Below are positions 25,646 through 34,552 of a stretch of 64,000 bases of DNA, one piece after another. Numbering within the stretch: position 1 is the first letter of the stretch; every line of letters starts with the position of its first letter. A model generated the notes under the pieces. That model was given only the letters and a program-made list of their open reading frames with translations. It was not told the origin of the DNA and did not search any database. Made by a program: the position numbers and the translations under genes. The stretch is from Timonella sp031979385 (GTDB lineage: Bacteria > Actinomycetota > Actinomycetes > Actinomycetales > Cellulomonadaceae). Location of the stretch: the NCBI GenBank assembly GCA_031979385.1, contig DALZEF010000016.1:1-64000 (forward strand). Direction: 5' to 3'.

Positions 25646-28057
25646 ATGAGGAAATCACCTGTCAAGGGTGGCCTCGCACTAGCAGGCTCGCTTGCCATCC
25701 TGCTCGCAAGTTGCTCCACCGCAACGCAGACGCCAGCAGACCCAAGCGAAGATTCAACAACTAGCACCGGCGCTAGCACCTACGAGACCCGCGAGGTCTC
25801 CGATGGAACCACAGAGTTCACAGTTGTCGAGAACCCCAACGACGGGAAGACCCTCTCGTTCAGCAAAGACTCCGGGTTCAAGATCATTGAAGAAGAATCC
25901 GATGGCGTCACCTACGCGTTCAAGGACATGAACGGTAACGGCACTCTTGATAAGTGGGAAGACTGGCGCCTCAGCGCTGCCGACCGTGCAGCGGACCTAG
26001 CCCCACAACTGACGATCGACCAGGTGTCAGGTCTGATGCTGTTCTCCGGGCACGAACGCGCACCTGGGGACGGCCTGACTGACGCGCAGAAGACCTACCT
26101 GGCGGATTCCTACCTGCGTAACGTCCTGTACGCAGGTGGAAATGACATAGAACCGGTAATCCTGTGGACCAACCAGATGCAGGCCCACGTAGAGACCTTG
26201 GCCACCGCCGAGACACCATACATTCCAGTGAACTTCTCCTCAGACCCACGGTCTGATGCTAAGGACTCCTACGCTGGGGCCGCCGGAGGCGTATCACAGT
26301 GGCCAGCACTGCTCGGCCTTGCAGCCACCTTCGACGCTGACACCGTCAAGCAGTTCGGACAGATCGCATCGAGCGAGTACCGTGCCATGGGACTGGCAAA
26401 CGCACTCAGCCCACAGATCGATCTGTCCACCGATCCCCGCTGGGGCCGCATCACCGGAACCCTCGGCGAAGACGCAGACATGGCAGCCGAAATGGCAAAC
26501 GCCTACGTTGAGGGTTTCCAGGGCACCTTCGACGAGGACGGCAACAACCTTGGTTGGGGCGAACAATCGGTATCGACCGTCATCAAGCACTTCCCAGGTG
26601 ACGGCACCGGTGAAGGTGGCCGCGAAGCCCACACCGAATCCGGTAAGTACGCGGTCATGCCAGGCCTGAACAAGGATGAGCAACTCGAGCCATTCCTTGC
26701 AGCGCTCCAATCCGGTGGTCTTATGACCTCCTACTCCATCATCCTTGACGGCGAAGGTGAGCCCGCCTACGGCAATGCGATGGGAACCGCCTACGACAAG
26801 GAGCGCGTAGATATCCTGCGGGTCGAGAACGACTATGACGGTGTCATCGTCACCGACTGGGGAGTTACATCCGGCGGTAACACGGATCCCGACGCATTCT
26901 TCGGGATGGCGTGGGGCGCAGATGACCTCACAGTTGACGAACGCCACTTCGAGATCCTCAAGACCGGCATCGACCAGTTCGGTGGCAACAACGACATCGA
27001 ACCTATTCGTGCCGCCTACAAGATGTGGACCGAGGCGCACGCGGCTGGAGAACTCGACGTTGACGCCGACACCCGCTGGGCAGAGACCGGACGTCGTGTC
27101 CTGACGAACCTGTTCAGCGTTGGCCTCTACGAGAACCCTTACCAGGACCTTGAGGCCTCGGAGGCCTTCATCGGAAATGACGAGTTTGTGGCCGCTGGCC
27201 AAGAGGCTCAGCACAACTCGGTTGTAGTGCTCAAGAACCAGGAGCAGACCCTCACCTGCCAGGCGGAGAAGGCCAGCTACAAGGACATGAAGGTCTACAT
27301 TCCTCGCACCTTCGACACCGGACACGACTCGGTGTTCGGGCCCGGAAGCTACACCGAAGGTACAAGCATCGATGAAGAGATTGCCAAGGAATACTTCGGC
27401 GAGGTCGTCACCGATGAGGCCGTCCTCGACGAGGATGACAAGGTCACCAGCTACACCGCACCTGACCTGAGCGACGTAGACCTCGTGCTCGTGGGACTGA
27501 ACAACCCGGACAATGGCGGCAACTTCACCAACGCGGGTATGGACCAGGAAACCGGCGAGTTCTACCCGCTATCGCTTCAGTACCGTCCATACACGGCAGA
27601 CGGAGACAACGTACGCAAAACCTCGATCGGTGGGGACATTCTCGAAGACGGCACCAAGCAGAACCGCTCGTACTTCGGCAACACCTCACGTATCTCGAAC
27701 GAGGCAGACCTCGATGCCTTCGAACGTGCAGTTGAGGCTGTGGAGAAGAGCGGTAAGGACATTCCGATCATCTCCCTGGTATCCATCGTCACCGGAGCGG
27801 TCATCCCCACTGAGTTCGAAGCGGACTCGGATGCGATCCTCGTTGGCTTCGGAGTCAGCGACGCGAGCATGCTCGATGTCGCACTGGGACTTCACGACTC
27901 GGCAGGACGCCTGCCCATCACCTTCCCCAAGGACATGGACACCGTTGAGGCCAGCTTCGAAGACGTGGCGTTTGACACCGATGCCTACGTGGACTCGGCA
28001 GGAAACTCCTACGAATTCGGATTCGGGCTCGGTTGTGGTGGCACACCGATCCAGTAA
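25646..28057 (+). CDS. GH3 family beta-glucosidase lipoprotein
   Basis: An 803-residue exported glycosidase. The lipobox LLASC places the lipidated Cys at residue 23, followed by a Thr/Ser-rich linker. The catalytic domain has the conventional order, with SPQIDLSTDPRWGR, HFPGDGTGEGGREAHTESGK and the nucleophile Asp in VIVTDWGVTSGG. The second domain follows (VDLVLVGLNNPDNGG, ending PITFPKDMDTVEASFEDV). It lacks an obvious fibronectin domain. I set the start at ATG 25646, preceded by AGGGGAAG. It is likely an exo-acting beta-glucosidase on oligosaccharides at the cell surface. A strong hairpin follows. Confidence 0.92.
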   Translation: MRKSPVKGGLALAGSLAILLASCSTATQTPADPSEDSTTSTGASTYETREVSDGTTEFTVVENPNDGKTLSFSKDSGFKIIEEESDGVTYAFKDMNGNGTLDKWEDWRLSAADRAADLAPQLTIDQVSGLMLFSGHERAPGDGLTDAQKTYLADSYLRNVLYAGGNDIEPVILWTNQMQAHVETLATAETPYIPVNFSSDPRSDAKDSYAGAAGGVSQWPALLGLAATFDADTVKQFGQIASSEYRAMGLANALSPQIDLSTDPRWGRITGTLGEDADMAAEMANAYVEGFQGTFDEDGNNLGWGEQSVSTVIKHFPGDGTGEGGREAHTESGKYAVMPGLNKDEQLEPFLAALQSGGLMTSYSIILDGEGEPAYGNAMGTAYDKERVDILRVENDYDGVIVTDWGVTSGGNTDPDAFFGMAWGADDLTVDERHFEILKTGIDQFGGNNDIEPIRAAYKMWTEAHAAGELDVDADTRWAETGRRVLTNLFSVGLYENPYQDLEASEAFIGNDEFVAAGQEAQHNSVVVLKNQEQTLTCQAEKASYKDMKVYIPRTFDTGHDSVFGPGSYTEGTSIDEEIAKEYFGEVVTDEAVLDEDDKVTSYTAPDLSDVDLVLVGLNNPDNGGNFTNAGMDQETGEFYPLSLQYRPYTADGDNVRKTSIGGDILEDGTKQNRSYFGNTSRISNEADLDAFERAVEAVEKSGKDIPIISLVSIVTGAVIPTEFEADSDAILVGFGVSDASMLDVALGLHDSAGRLPITFPKDMDTVEASFEDVAFDTDAYVDSAGNSYEFGFGLGCGGTPIQ

Positions 28058-28067
28058 CCGCTGAAAA

Positions 28068-28106
28068 CCCTAAGGGCTACCGGATATCGTCCGGTAGCCC
28101 TTAGGG
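28068..28106 (+). terminator. 17-bp hairpin after the GH3 lipoprotein gene
   Basis: Perfect arms at 28068-28084 and 28090-28106 with a 5-nt loop begin 10 bp after the stop codon. It is a clear terminator-type structure. Confidence 0.85.
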
Positions 28107-28195
28107 CGCTTAAGCACCACCCACCAATTGACCACTGGTCCCCTTCAGATGACCGCTCGGGCATCTGCCCATGATCTACAACATGAGGAGAAATC

Positions 28196-28639
28196 ATGAA
28201 CAACAAACTCATTCGTACCGGTGTAGCGGTCGCCTTCGCGGCAGTTTCCGCTCTTGGTCTCGCCGCCTGCGGTGGTGACGCCTCCACGCCAGAAACCAGC
28301 GCTTCATCGTCAGAGACCGGGGAAAGCACAGACCAGGGCGACGCACAGGAGAGCGAAGCCTTCGTTGCCGACCTCACCGAAGGCGTCAAGATCATCAACG
28401 ACCAGCTTCAGGAGATCGGCACAGCGACTCAGATCATGCTCGCATCAGACGTTGAACAACCAACGCAGAAGTATGGCATGTGGGTTATGCCGTACTACCC
28501 ATCTGACGCAGTGGAGAAGTACATCTCAACCATCCAGATCGACGATGGCAAGTTTGTTGTCACCGCGACTTCGGCTGAAACCGGAAAGCAGTGGGAAATG
28601 GACCAGGACGGCAACCTGTCTGAGGTATCCGCTGAGTAA
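28196..28639 (+). CDS. Small hypothetical lipoprotein
   Basis: A 147-residue lipoprotein: signal peptide and lipobox LGLAAC (lipidated Cys25), a 30-residue Ser/Thr/Glu-rich linker, then a compact domain of about 90 residues (QKYGMWVMPYYPSDAVEKYI, followed by STIQIDDGKFVVTATSAETG). It has GGAG upstream of the ATG and is isolated by hairpins on both sides, so it is a monocistronic gene inside the GH3 cluster. No family is recognised. A carbohydrate-related or envelope role is only positional inference. Confidence 0.75.
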   Translation: MNNKLIRTGVAVAFAAVSALGLAACGGDASTPETSASSSETGESTDQGDAQESEAFVADLTEGVKIINDQLQEIGTATQIMLASDVEQPTQKYGMWVMPYYPSDAVEKYISTIQIDDGKFVVTATSAETGKQWEMDQDGNLSEVSAE

Positions 28640-28663
28640 TCCGCACTAGGTGCATAACCTCTC

Positions 28664-28699
28664 AAGGGCTTGCGTGCGCGGTGCCGTACGCAAGCCCTT
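28664..28699 (+). terminator. 12-bp hairpin after the small lipoprotein gene
   Basis: Perfect arms AAGGGCTTGCGT and ACGCAAGCCCTT (28664-28675, 28688-28699) lie 24 bp after the stop. Confidence 0.75.
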
Positions 28700-28766
28700 A
28701 GTTCCTTGATCGGTTTCGTGCTCGACGTAGCGGTCTGGCACATCACTTTGATGACATGGAACAGTA

Positions 28767-28800
28767 CATGCAGCATTAACGACCATTCATGCAGCAGTAA
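28767..28800. promoter_or_regulatory. 13-bp direct repeat with 21-bp period, candidate LytTR site
   Basis: CATGCAGCATTAA (28767-28779) and CATGCAGCAGTAA (28788-28800) match at 12 of 13 positions and start 21 bp apart, two helical turns. LytTR regulators such as AgrA bind pairs of 9-bp direct repeats with this period. A LytTR response regulator is encoded at 34.5 kb in the same cluster, and the repeat is about 100 bp upstream of the cytoplasmic GH3 gene. Confidence 0.5.
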
Positions 28801-28902
28801 ACCAGCACCACAATATTCGCCGATAAAGTGAATTTGACGATCCTATTCGTGGCTTTTCATTGATACCAATGTAGCTATCTCTTGCACAGCGAAGGAGACT
28901 CC

Positions 28903-31371
28903 GTGAGCGAGTCCATCAAGAAGTCAGACGTCTTGTCTTCCCTCACCTTTTTTGAAAAGGTGGCGCTCCTTAGCGGCCAAAACACCTGGCAGACCCGCTC
29001 AATTCCGCGGCTCGATATCCGCCCTCTTTTTATGGCTGATGGTCCTCACGGTGTGCGCAAACAAGTCGGTTCCTCTGACCACTTGGGAATCAACGCATCC
29101 CAACCCGCTACATGCTTCCCAACCGCGGCGACTATCGCAAACAGTTGGGACCCTGAACTTGGGGAACAGATCGGTGCGGCATTGGGCCGCGAAGCCGCGA
29201 ACTTGGGTGTCGATGTGCTGCTCGGACCAGGTCTGAACATTAAGCGCAGCCCCCTATGTGGTCGCAACTTCGAGTACTTTTCTGAAGATCCATACCTCAC
29301 CGGAAAGTTCGGTGCCGCCTATGTTCGCGGAATTCAATCCGCAGGAATTGCGGCTTGCCCCAAACATTTTGCGGTCAACAGCCAGGAAACGCGTCGAATG
29401 ACCTCAAACTCTGTGGTCGATTCCGCGACACTTCGGGAAATTTATCTGACCGCCTTTGAGATGGTCACCAAAGAGGCTTCCCCTCTCACCATTATGAGTA
29501 GTTACAACCTCGTTAATGGAACGTACGCTAATGAGCACCCTGAACTCCTGCAGAGCATTCTGCGCGATGACTGGGGCTTTTCCGGGGCTGTCATCACGGA
29601 CTGGGGTGGAGGAAACGACCCACACGCAGCAATCGAGGCGGGTGGCACGATTGAGATGCCATCCCCTGGGTTTGACTCTGTTCAGCAGATCTTCGACTCC
29701 AAGAGCACAAACCTGGAGAAACTCGATGAGCGCGTTGGGGAACTGGTGGATCTTGTCCACACCATCAACCCGGTTCCAGGCGACCCTGACTTCCAGGATG
29801 CTCACCATGCCCTGGCTCAGCGTGCTGCTGAGGAAAGCATTGTTCTGCTGAAAAACGAGAGCTCTTTGCTGCCACTGTCCACTACGGAATCAGTGGCGGT
29901 CATCGGCCAGTTCGCTTTCAAACCGCGCTATCAGGGAGCAGGATCATCGCTGGTCAATCCCACACGTCTGGACACACCAATCGAGGCGCTCACGTCGAGT
30001 TCCCTCAATGTTGTGGCGCAGGCGCAGGGCTTCGAGCATGGGAAGGCCGCTGACAGCGAGCTCATCGCTCAGGCGGTTCAGGCAGCGCAAACCGCTCACA
30101 CGGTGCTTCTTTACCTGGGTCTTGATGAAATCGCGGAGAGCGAGGGCAAGGACCGCGAGCACATGCGGCTTCCTGAGAACCAGATCGCGCTCCTTCGGGC
30201 AGTCGCGGCCGTCAACCCACGAGTCGTCGTGGTACTCGCCGCCGGCTCTGCCATCGAGATGCCCTGGTTGGGCGAGTGCCAGGCAGTACTTCACGGTTAT
30301 CTTGGCGGACAGGCCGGAGCATTTGCGATGGTTCGCGCTCTGACTGGAGCGATCAACCCGTCGGGGCGTCTTTCCGAGACCTACCCGCTCAGCCTGGCTG
30401 ACACCCCAACCGCATCGACCTTCCCTGCGCAGACCCGGCATGCGCTCTATAAGGAGGGGCCATTCGTTGGATACCGCTATTACGCCACGACTGGCACCCC
30501 TGTTCTGTTCCCGTTCGGCTTTGGACTCAGTTACTCGCAGTTTGAGTACTCCAACCTGAGCGTCACTCGTGACGCCGCGACCTTCACGGTGACCAACGTT
30601 GGATCCGTGCACGGAGCTGACGTGCCGCAGCTTTACGTTCGGGTTCCAGAGGACGCCCGAAAGTTGGGTCCGGTGCCAACTCTTGAGCTTAAGGGCTTCC
30701 GCAAGATAACCCTTGATCCCGGCGAAAAGAAGACCGTCACGATCAACTTCGATGAATACTCATTCCGAAAGTTTGACGCGGCTTCGCAGAAGTGGATTAC
30801 GGTTGCCGGAGACTACGTTGTCTGCGTCGGTCACAACGCCAATGACATCGCGCTTCACTCCACTGTGAAGGTCGCTGGCCAGAGCGTATCGGCAACGCAC
30901 CCTGCAGGTGAGGTTCCGGGCTACGCCACCGGCCACGTGCAGGAACTGAGCGATCAGGACTTCGCGGTCCTCCTGGGTCGCTCCCTACCTGTGGACGTAT
31001 CCGCCCGTCAACGTCTCGGGATCAACTCGCCACTCTCTGATCTGCAATACGCAAAGAGCCCCGTTGGCCGCGCCATCTACAGGCACTACCTCGCGCGTGG
31101 CCTGCGCAAGGCCGAGGAATCCGGCACACCAGACCTGAATCTGTTGTTCCAGTACGGCATGCCCTTCAGGGCAATTGCAAAGATGAGCGGTGGCCTCGCG
31201 GACATGCGCATGGTCGAGGGCATCTTGACCATCGTGAACGGTCACTTCTTCCGCGGCCTTGGCCAGGTTGTCACCCGGTTCTTCGGAAACCGGCGTCGGC
31301 AAAAGGCGTTGCAGCGCGAGTTCACTGCTTTGTCCACCACTCATCAGTCCATCCCCGCAACACACAAGTAG
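28903..31371 (+). CDS. Cytoplasmic GH3 beta-glucosidase
   Basis: An 822-residue GH3 enzyme without signal peptide, so cytoplasmic. It has the conventional order: catalytic domain (FMADGPHGVRKQ, GPGLNIKRSPLCGRNFEYFS, KHFAVNSQETRRM, nucleophile Asp in VITDWGGGNDP), then the alpha/beta domain (GQFAFKPRYQGAGSS), the fibronectin III-like domain (about 560-650), and a C-terminal extension of about 150 residues (from LSDQDFAVLLGR to the end). I chose GTG 28903 because GAAGGAG lies five nt upstream. The GtrA-like gene starts 5 nt after its stop, so they share an operon. It would split imported glucosides. Confidence 0.92.
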   Translation: MSESIKKSDVLSSLTFFEKVALLSGQNTWQTRSIPRLDIRPLFMADGPHGVRKQVGSSDHLGINASQPATCFPTAATIANSWDPELGEQIGAALGREAANLGVDVLLGPGLNIKRSPLCGRNFEYFSEDPYLTGKFGAAYVRGIQSAGIAACPKHFAVNSQETRRMTSNSVVDSATLREIYLTAFEMVTKEASPLTIMSSYNLVNGTYANEHPELLQSILRDDWGFSGAVITDWGGGNDPHAAIEAGGTIEMPSPGFDSVQQIFDSKSTNLEKLDERVGELVDLVHTINPVPGDPDFQDAHHALAQRAAEESIVLLKNESSLLPLSTTESVAVIGQFAFKPRYQGAGSSLVNPTRLDTPIEALTSSSLNVVAQAQGFEHGKAADSELIAQAVQAAQTAHTVLLYLGLDEIAESEGKDREHMRLPENQIALLRAVAAVNPRVVVVLAAGSAIEMPWLGECQAVLHGYLGGQAGAFAMVRALTGAINPSGRLSETYPLSLADTPTASTFPAQTRHALYKEGPFVGYRYYATTGTPVLFPFGFGLSYSQFEYSNLSVTRDAATFTVTNVGSVHGADVPQLYVRVPEDARKLGPVPTLELKGFRKITLDPGEKKTVTINFDEYSFRKFDAASQKWITVAGDYVVCVGHNANDIALHSTVKVAGQSVSATHPAGEVPGYATGHVQELSDQDFAVLLGRSLPVDVSARQRLGINSPLSDLQYAKSPVGRAIYRHYLARGLRKAEESGTPDLNLLFQYGMPFRAIAKMSGGLADMRMVEGILTIVNGHFFRGLGQVVTRFFGNRRRQKALQREFTALSTTHQSIPATHK

Positions 31372-31376
31372 GAACC

Positions 31377-31994
31377 GTGCTTAACAAGATTCGCTCCAAG
31401 TGGGCAGCCTTTGAGGAGAAACACCAAGGCTCAGCTCAGTTCGTCATGTTCTTCATCCTGAGTAACGGAGTCACCGCGCTTCAACTCATTTTGATGCCGC
31501 TGTTCCGCAATATCTTCAATGGGACGAGTCTGGTTGAAACCAGTTTTCAGGTGCTCCCAGTGGGTACGGGCGCTGACGGTGTATCCCCGTTCTACATCTT
31601 CGACTATGCGTCGGGAGCGCTTCCCGAGGGAGGCGGAGGCCTTGCATACTTCCTCGCGGTTCAGATCACGCTCGCGATCGCACAGGTTATCAACTTTTTT
31701 GCGCAGCGCAACGTGACGTTCAAGTCCAATACGAGCGTGGCAAAGGCTGCGGTATGGTACTTCATCGCGTACGTCCTCATCACGTTCGCAGCGGCTGCTC
31801 TGCAGGGCTTTTACAAGGCGCCGATTTATCACCTGTTCATGGAGACCTGGGGAATGGGTACGACCGGCGGCACGATTGCTGATGTCATCACCATGATTAT
31901 CAACTCTGCGCTGTCGTTCTGGATCTTCTTCCCCATCTTCAAGGTCATCTTCAAGCGTGTCCCTGAGAATGAAACGGAAGAGTTGACAGCCTAA
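31377..31994 (+). CDS. GtrA-like multi-pass membrane protein
   Basis: A 205-residue membrane protein with four main hydrophobic helices (FVMFFILSNGVTALQLILM, AYFLAVQITLAIAQVINFFA, VWYFIAYVLITFAAAALQGF, and a final ALSFWIFFPIFKVIFK). The motif INFFAQRNVTFKSN is the hallmark of GtrA-like proteins (NFxxxRxxTF), thought to move polyprenyl-linked sugars. It has a long extracytoplasmic insertion after helix 1. It starts with GTG, its ribosome site overlapping the GH3 stop. A GT2 gene follows. Confidence 0.75.
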   Translation: MLNKIRSKWAAFEEKHQGSAQFVMFFILSNGVTALQLILMPLFRNIFNGTSLVETSFQVLPVGTGADGVSPFYIFDYASGALPEGGGGLAYFLAVQITLAIAQVINFFAQRNVTFKSNTSVAKAAVWYFIAYVLITFAAAALQGFYKAPIYHLFMETWGMGTTGGTIADVITMIINSALSFWIFFPIFKVIFKRVPENETEELTA

Positions 31995-32036
31995 AAACAC
32001 TTGGGGTTTGCAAAGAGGCAACCACCAAAATGTAGA

Positions 32037-32078
32037 GTTGTGCCCGCCTCACACATATTTCGTGGAGTCGGGCACAAC
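32037..32078 (+). terminator. Hairpin between the GtrA-like and GT2 genes
   Basis: GTTGTGCCCG/CGGGCACAAC (32037-32046, 32069-32078) forms a perfect 10-bp stem with a further CTC/GAG pairing inside the loop. It may attenuate read-through into the glycosyltransferase gene. Confidence 0.55.
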
Positions 32079-32106
32079 GTGTATCTGAAAGGTACTGAGT
32101 TAACTG

Positions 32107-33141
32107 ATGATGTCCCCGATCTTGAGCCTCGTGGTTCCGTGTTACAACTCGGCTGCGTACATGAAGCGTTGCCTTGATTCACTGATCGATCCAGCTAGTC
32201 CTGACATTGAGATCATCATTGTCAATGACGGCTCGACCGATGACACTGCGCGAATCGCCGACGAGTACGCACTCGAGTATCCAAATCACGTCCGGGTGAT
32301 ACACAAGGAGAACGGTGGGCACGGATCGGCTATCAATGCGGGCCTGCGGGTAGCTCGTGGTACCTATTTCAAGGTAGTTGACAGTGATGACTGGCTGGAT
32401 GAGAGCGCCTATCACAAGGTGCTCACCCTGCTTCGAGGGCTCTTTGAAGACGGCAAGGAGTTGGATCTCCTCATCACCAACTTTGTGTATGAGAAGCAGG
32501 GTAAGCGGGTCAAACGGGTTGTCCACTACCGGAGGGCACTCCCGCGAAACGAAATGCTCAATTGGGAGCAGGTTGGATCGTTCTGGACGTGGCAGTACAT
32601 GCTGATGCACGCGATGACCTACCGCACTCAGTTGCTTCGGGATGCCAACCTGCACGTCCCGGAGAAGAGCTTCTATGTGGACAACTACTTTGCGTTTGTT
32701 CCGCTTCCGCACGTGAAGCGGCTTCAATACCTTGATGTTGACCTGTATCGCTATTTCATTGGCCGCTCGGATCAGTCTGTCAACGAGCAGGTGATGATTC
32801 GTCGTGTTGATCAACAGATCAATGTCAACATGTTGATGGTTCGCTATCTCAGCGAGGTGCGTCAGCGTGCCACTCTGCCGGTGAGCCTTGAACGTTACAT
32901 GACTCGTTACGCCTCACTTGTCACATCGGTTTCGTCGGTTCTGCTAATGCGTGATGGCACCCCCGAGTCCATTGCCAAGAAGTACAAGTTGTGGGATGAC
33001 ATAGAGCAGTTGGACAGCGAGCTGGCGTACAACCTGCGGCGTCCACTTGTGGGTAACGTGGTGTCCCGGCGTGGAAAGTCAACGGAATTCGCCGTCCGGG
33101 CAGGATATCGGGGCTCGAAGCTGCTGGTTGGGTTCAACTAG
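32107..33141 (+). CDS. Family 2 glycosyltransferase
   Basis: A 344-residue GT-A fold transferase: SLVVPCYNSAAYMKRCLDSL, the IVNDGSTDDTARIAD loop, and the DSDDW metal-binding motif. The C-terminal half lacks transmembrane helices and the usual QxxRW, so it is probably a non-processive transferase acting at the inner membrane face. Its position after a GtrA-like protein suggests they decorate a lipid-linked or surface glycan together. Donor and acceptor are unknown. Confidence 0.9.
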   Translation: MMSPILSLVVPCYNSAAYMKRCLDSLIDPASPDIEIIIVNDGSTDDTARIADEYALEYPNHVRVIHKENGGHGSAINAGLRVARGTYFKVVDSDDWLDESAYHKVLTLLRGLFEDGKELDLLITNFVYEKQGKRVKRVVHYRRALPRNEMLNWEQVGSFWTWQYMLMHAMTYRTQLLRDANLHVPEKSFYVDNYFAFVPLPHVKRLQYLDVDLYRYFIGRSDQSVNEQVMIRRVDQQINVNMLMVRYLSEVRQRATLPVSLERYMTRYASLVTSVSSVLLMRDGTPESIAKKYKLWDDIEQLDSELAYNLRRPLVGNVVSRRGKSTEFAVRAGYRGSKLLVGFN

Positions 33142-33211
33142 GTTCGTCCTGCTCGTACGCACCGTGCCGTGTCCTCGCGTAGGCCCGCACCACTCTCGCG
33201 GAAGAGAGAGT

Positions 33212-34552
33212 TCAGGCCACCTTCGCGTTGTTTCGTGGAATGAGTATTCGGACGTTGAACCACTGGTCTTCAATGCCGATCGTGAGGGAGCCGCCGAATG
33301 ACTCCACGATCGATTTCATGTTACGCAGACCGTAGCCGTGCTTTGCCTTGTCGGCCTTTGTGGTTTGGGGTAGTCCGCCAACCAATGACACGTCTTTGGG
33401 CCAGTAGTTCTCGAATCTGATGAGTACGAAGTCTGCCTGGGTGTAGGCGGATACCTTGATGATGCGTTGCTGCGGTTCTGGGATGTCCTGACATGCCTCG
33501 ATTGCATTGTCGAGGGCGTTGCCGAACAGGGCACTCATCCGCATCAGATCCATGAACTCAAGCGCGGCCCCATCAACCATGAGTGTCATGGCGATCTGTT
33601 CTTGGTGGCAACGTTCAAGTTTGGAACTCAGGATGACGTCGAGGACGGGGTTTCCAGTCTGCACCTCGGACTCGTACCCACGGATGCTGTCCTCCAATTG
33701 ATTGAGGTACTCGGAACGCATGTCGGCGGAGTCTTCTTCGCGGATTGCGGCCACGTAGTACTTGAGGTCGTGGTGCATCCGGTTCAGTTCTTCGATGTTG
33801 CGTTTCGACTGCAGGTACTGATCGTGCTGCGATCTGATCATCAGGCGCGTTTCCGCGAGTTCCATGGCGTTTTTGATCTGATTGCGGTGACTTTGTTGAG
33901 TGTAGAGCGCCACGAACCCCGCAAGGTCCACAAGCGTGCGGATGTAGAAGATATCGAGTCCGTTGCGTCCGCTGAACGGTGTGGAGGTGGTGAGGAAGCT
34001 GAGGTTGCTCACGGCGAATGTACCGATCGAGATGGCGAGTGCGGTCACGAGGGATTGACGCTCAACACCCAACCACTGTCCTTGGGGGAAGTTGCGACGT
34101 TCAGCGAGGTAGGCGGCACCAAACCCGACCGCATAGGCTGCGATGAGTAGCATGAGACTCAACGCAAAGAGCCCGTTGCCGAGCGAGGGGGTTGGGTCTT
34201 GTGGATGCCAGTGCACCCACAGTTGCCATTCGAGGGAGGCCACGAGTTCTGCGAGCACGAACGCTCTCGCGGTGAGATAGGCACTGTCGCGGGAGTTTCC
34301 GCTGGTACACAGGTGGATGAAGCCGAAGATCATGAAGACAGCAGCAGCCATGCCGACGGTCCAGAAGGCAAGGGGTAATCGCCCTACCAGCACTTGGACG
34401 GCAATCATGATCGGAAGTGCCGCAGCGATGACGAGGAATCGCGCCCATCCTGCAAATCGTGGCCGCATGATGGAGATGTAGACCAGTGCGGCGGACCATT
34501 CAGCAAGCCCGGTGTACCACCGAGGGATATCTGGAAGGGCTTGCAGGATCAC
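33212..34552 (-). CDS. AgrC-type sensor histidine kinase (GHKL ATPase)
   Basis: A 446-residue sensor: six or seven hydrophobic helices in the first 220 residues, a linker helix, the phosphoacceptor region RMHHDLKYYVAAI, and an AgrC/CitA-like GHKL ATPase domain (FGNALDNAIEAC as N box, HGYGLRNMKSIVESFGG as G box). It begins at GTG 34552, overlapping the regulator stop (GTGA). This class usually senses peptides, but no AgrB protease or AgrD-like peptide gene is visible beside it. The signal is unknown; a role in controlling the adjacent GH3/GT genes is inferred from position. Confidence 0.88.
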   Translation of the reverse strand: MILQALPDIPRWYTGLAEWSAALVYISIMRPRFAGWARFLVIAAALPIMIAVQVLVGRLPLAFWTVGMAAAVFMIFGFIHLCTSGNSRDSAYLTARAFVLAELVASLEWQLWVHWHPQDPTPSLGNGLFALSLMLLIAAYAVGFGAAYLAERRNFPQGQWLGVERQSLVTALAISIGTFAVSNLSFLTTSTPFSGRNGLDIFYIRTLVDLAGFVALYTQQSHRNQIKNAMELAETRLMIRSQHDQYLQSKRNIEELNRMHHDLKYYVAAIREEDSADMRSEYLNQLEDSIRGYESEVQTGNPVLDVILSSKLERCHQEQIAMTLMVDGAALEFMDLMRMSALFGNALDNAIEACQDIPEPQQRIIKVSAYTQADFVLIRFENYWPKDVSLVGGLPQTTKADKAKHGYGLRNMKSIVESFGGSLTIGIEDQWFNVRILIPRNNAKVA

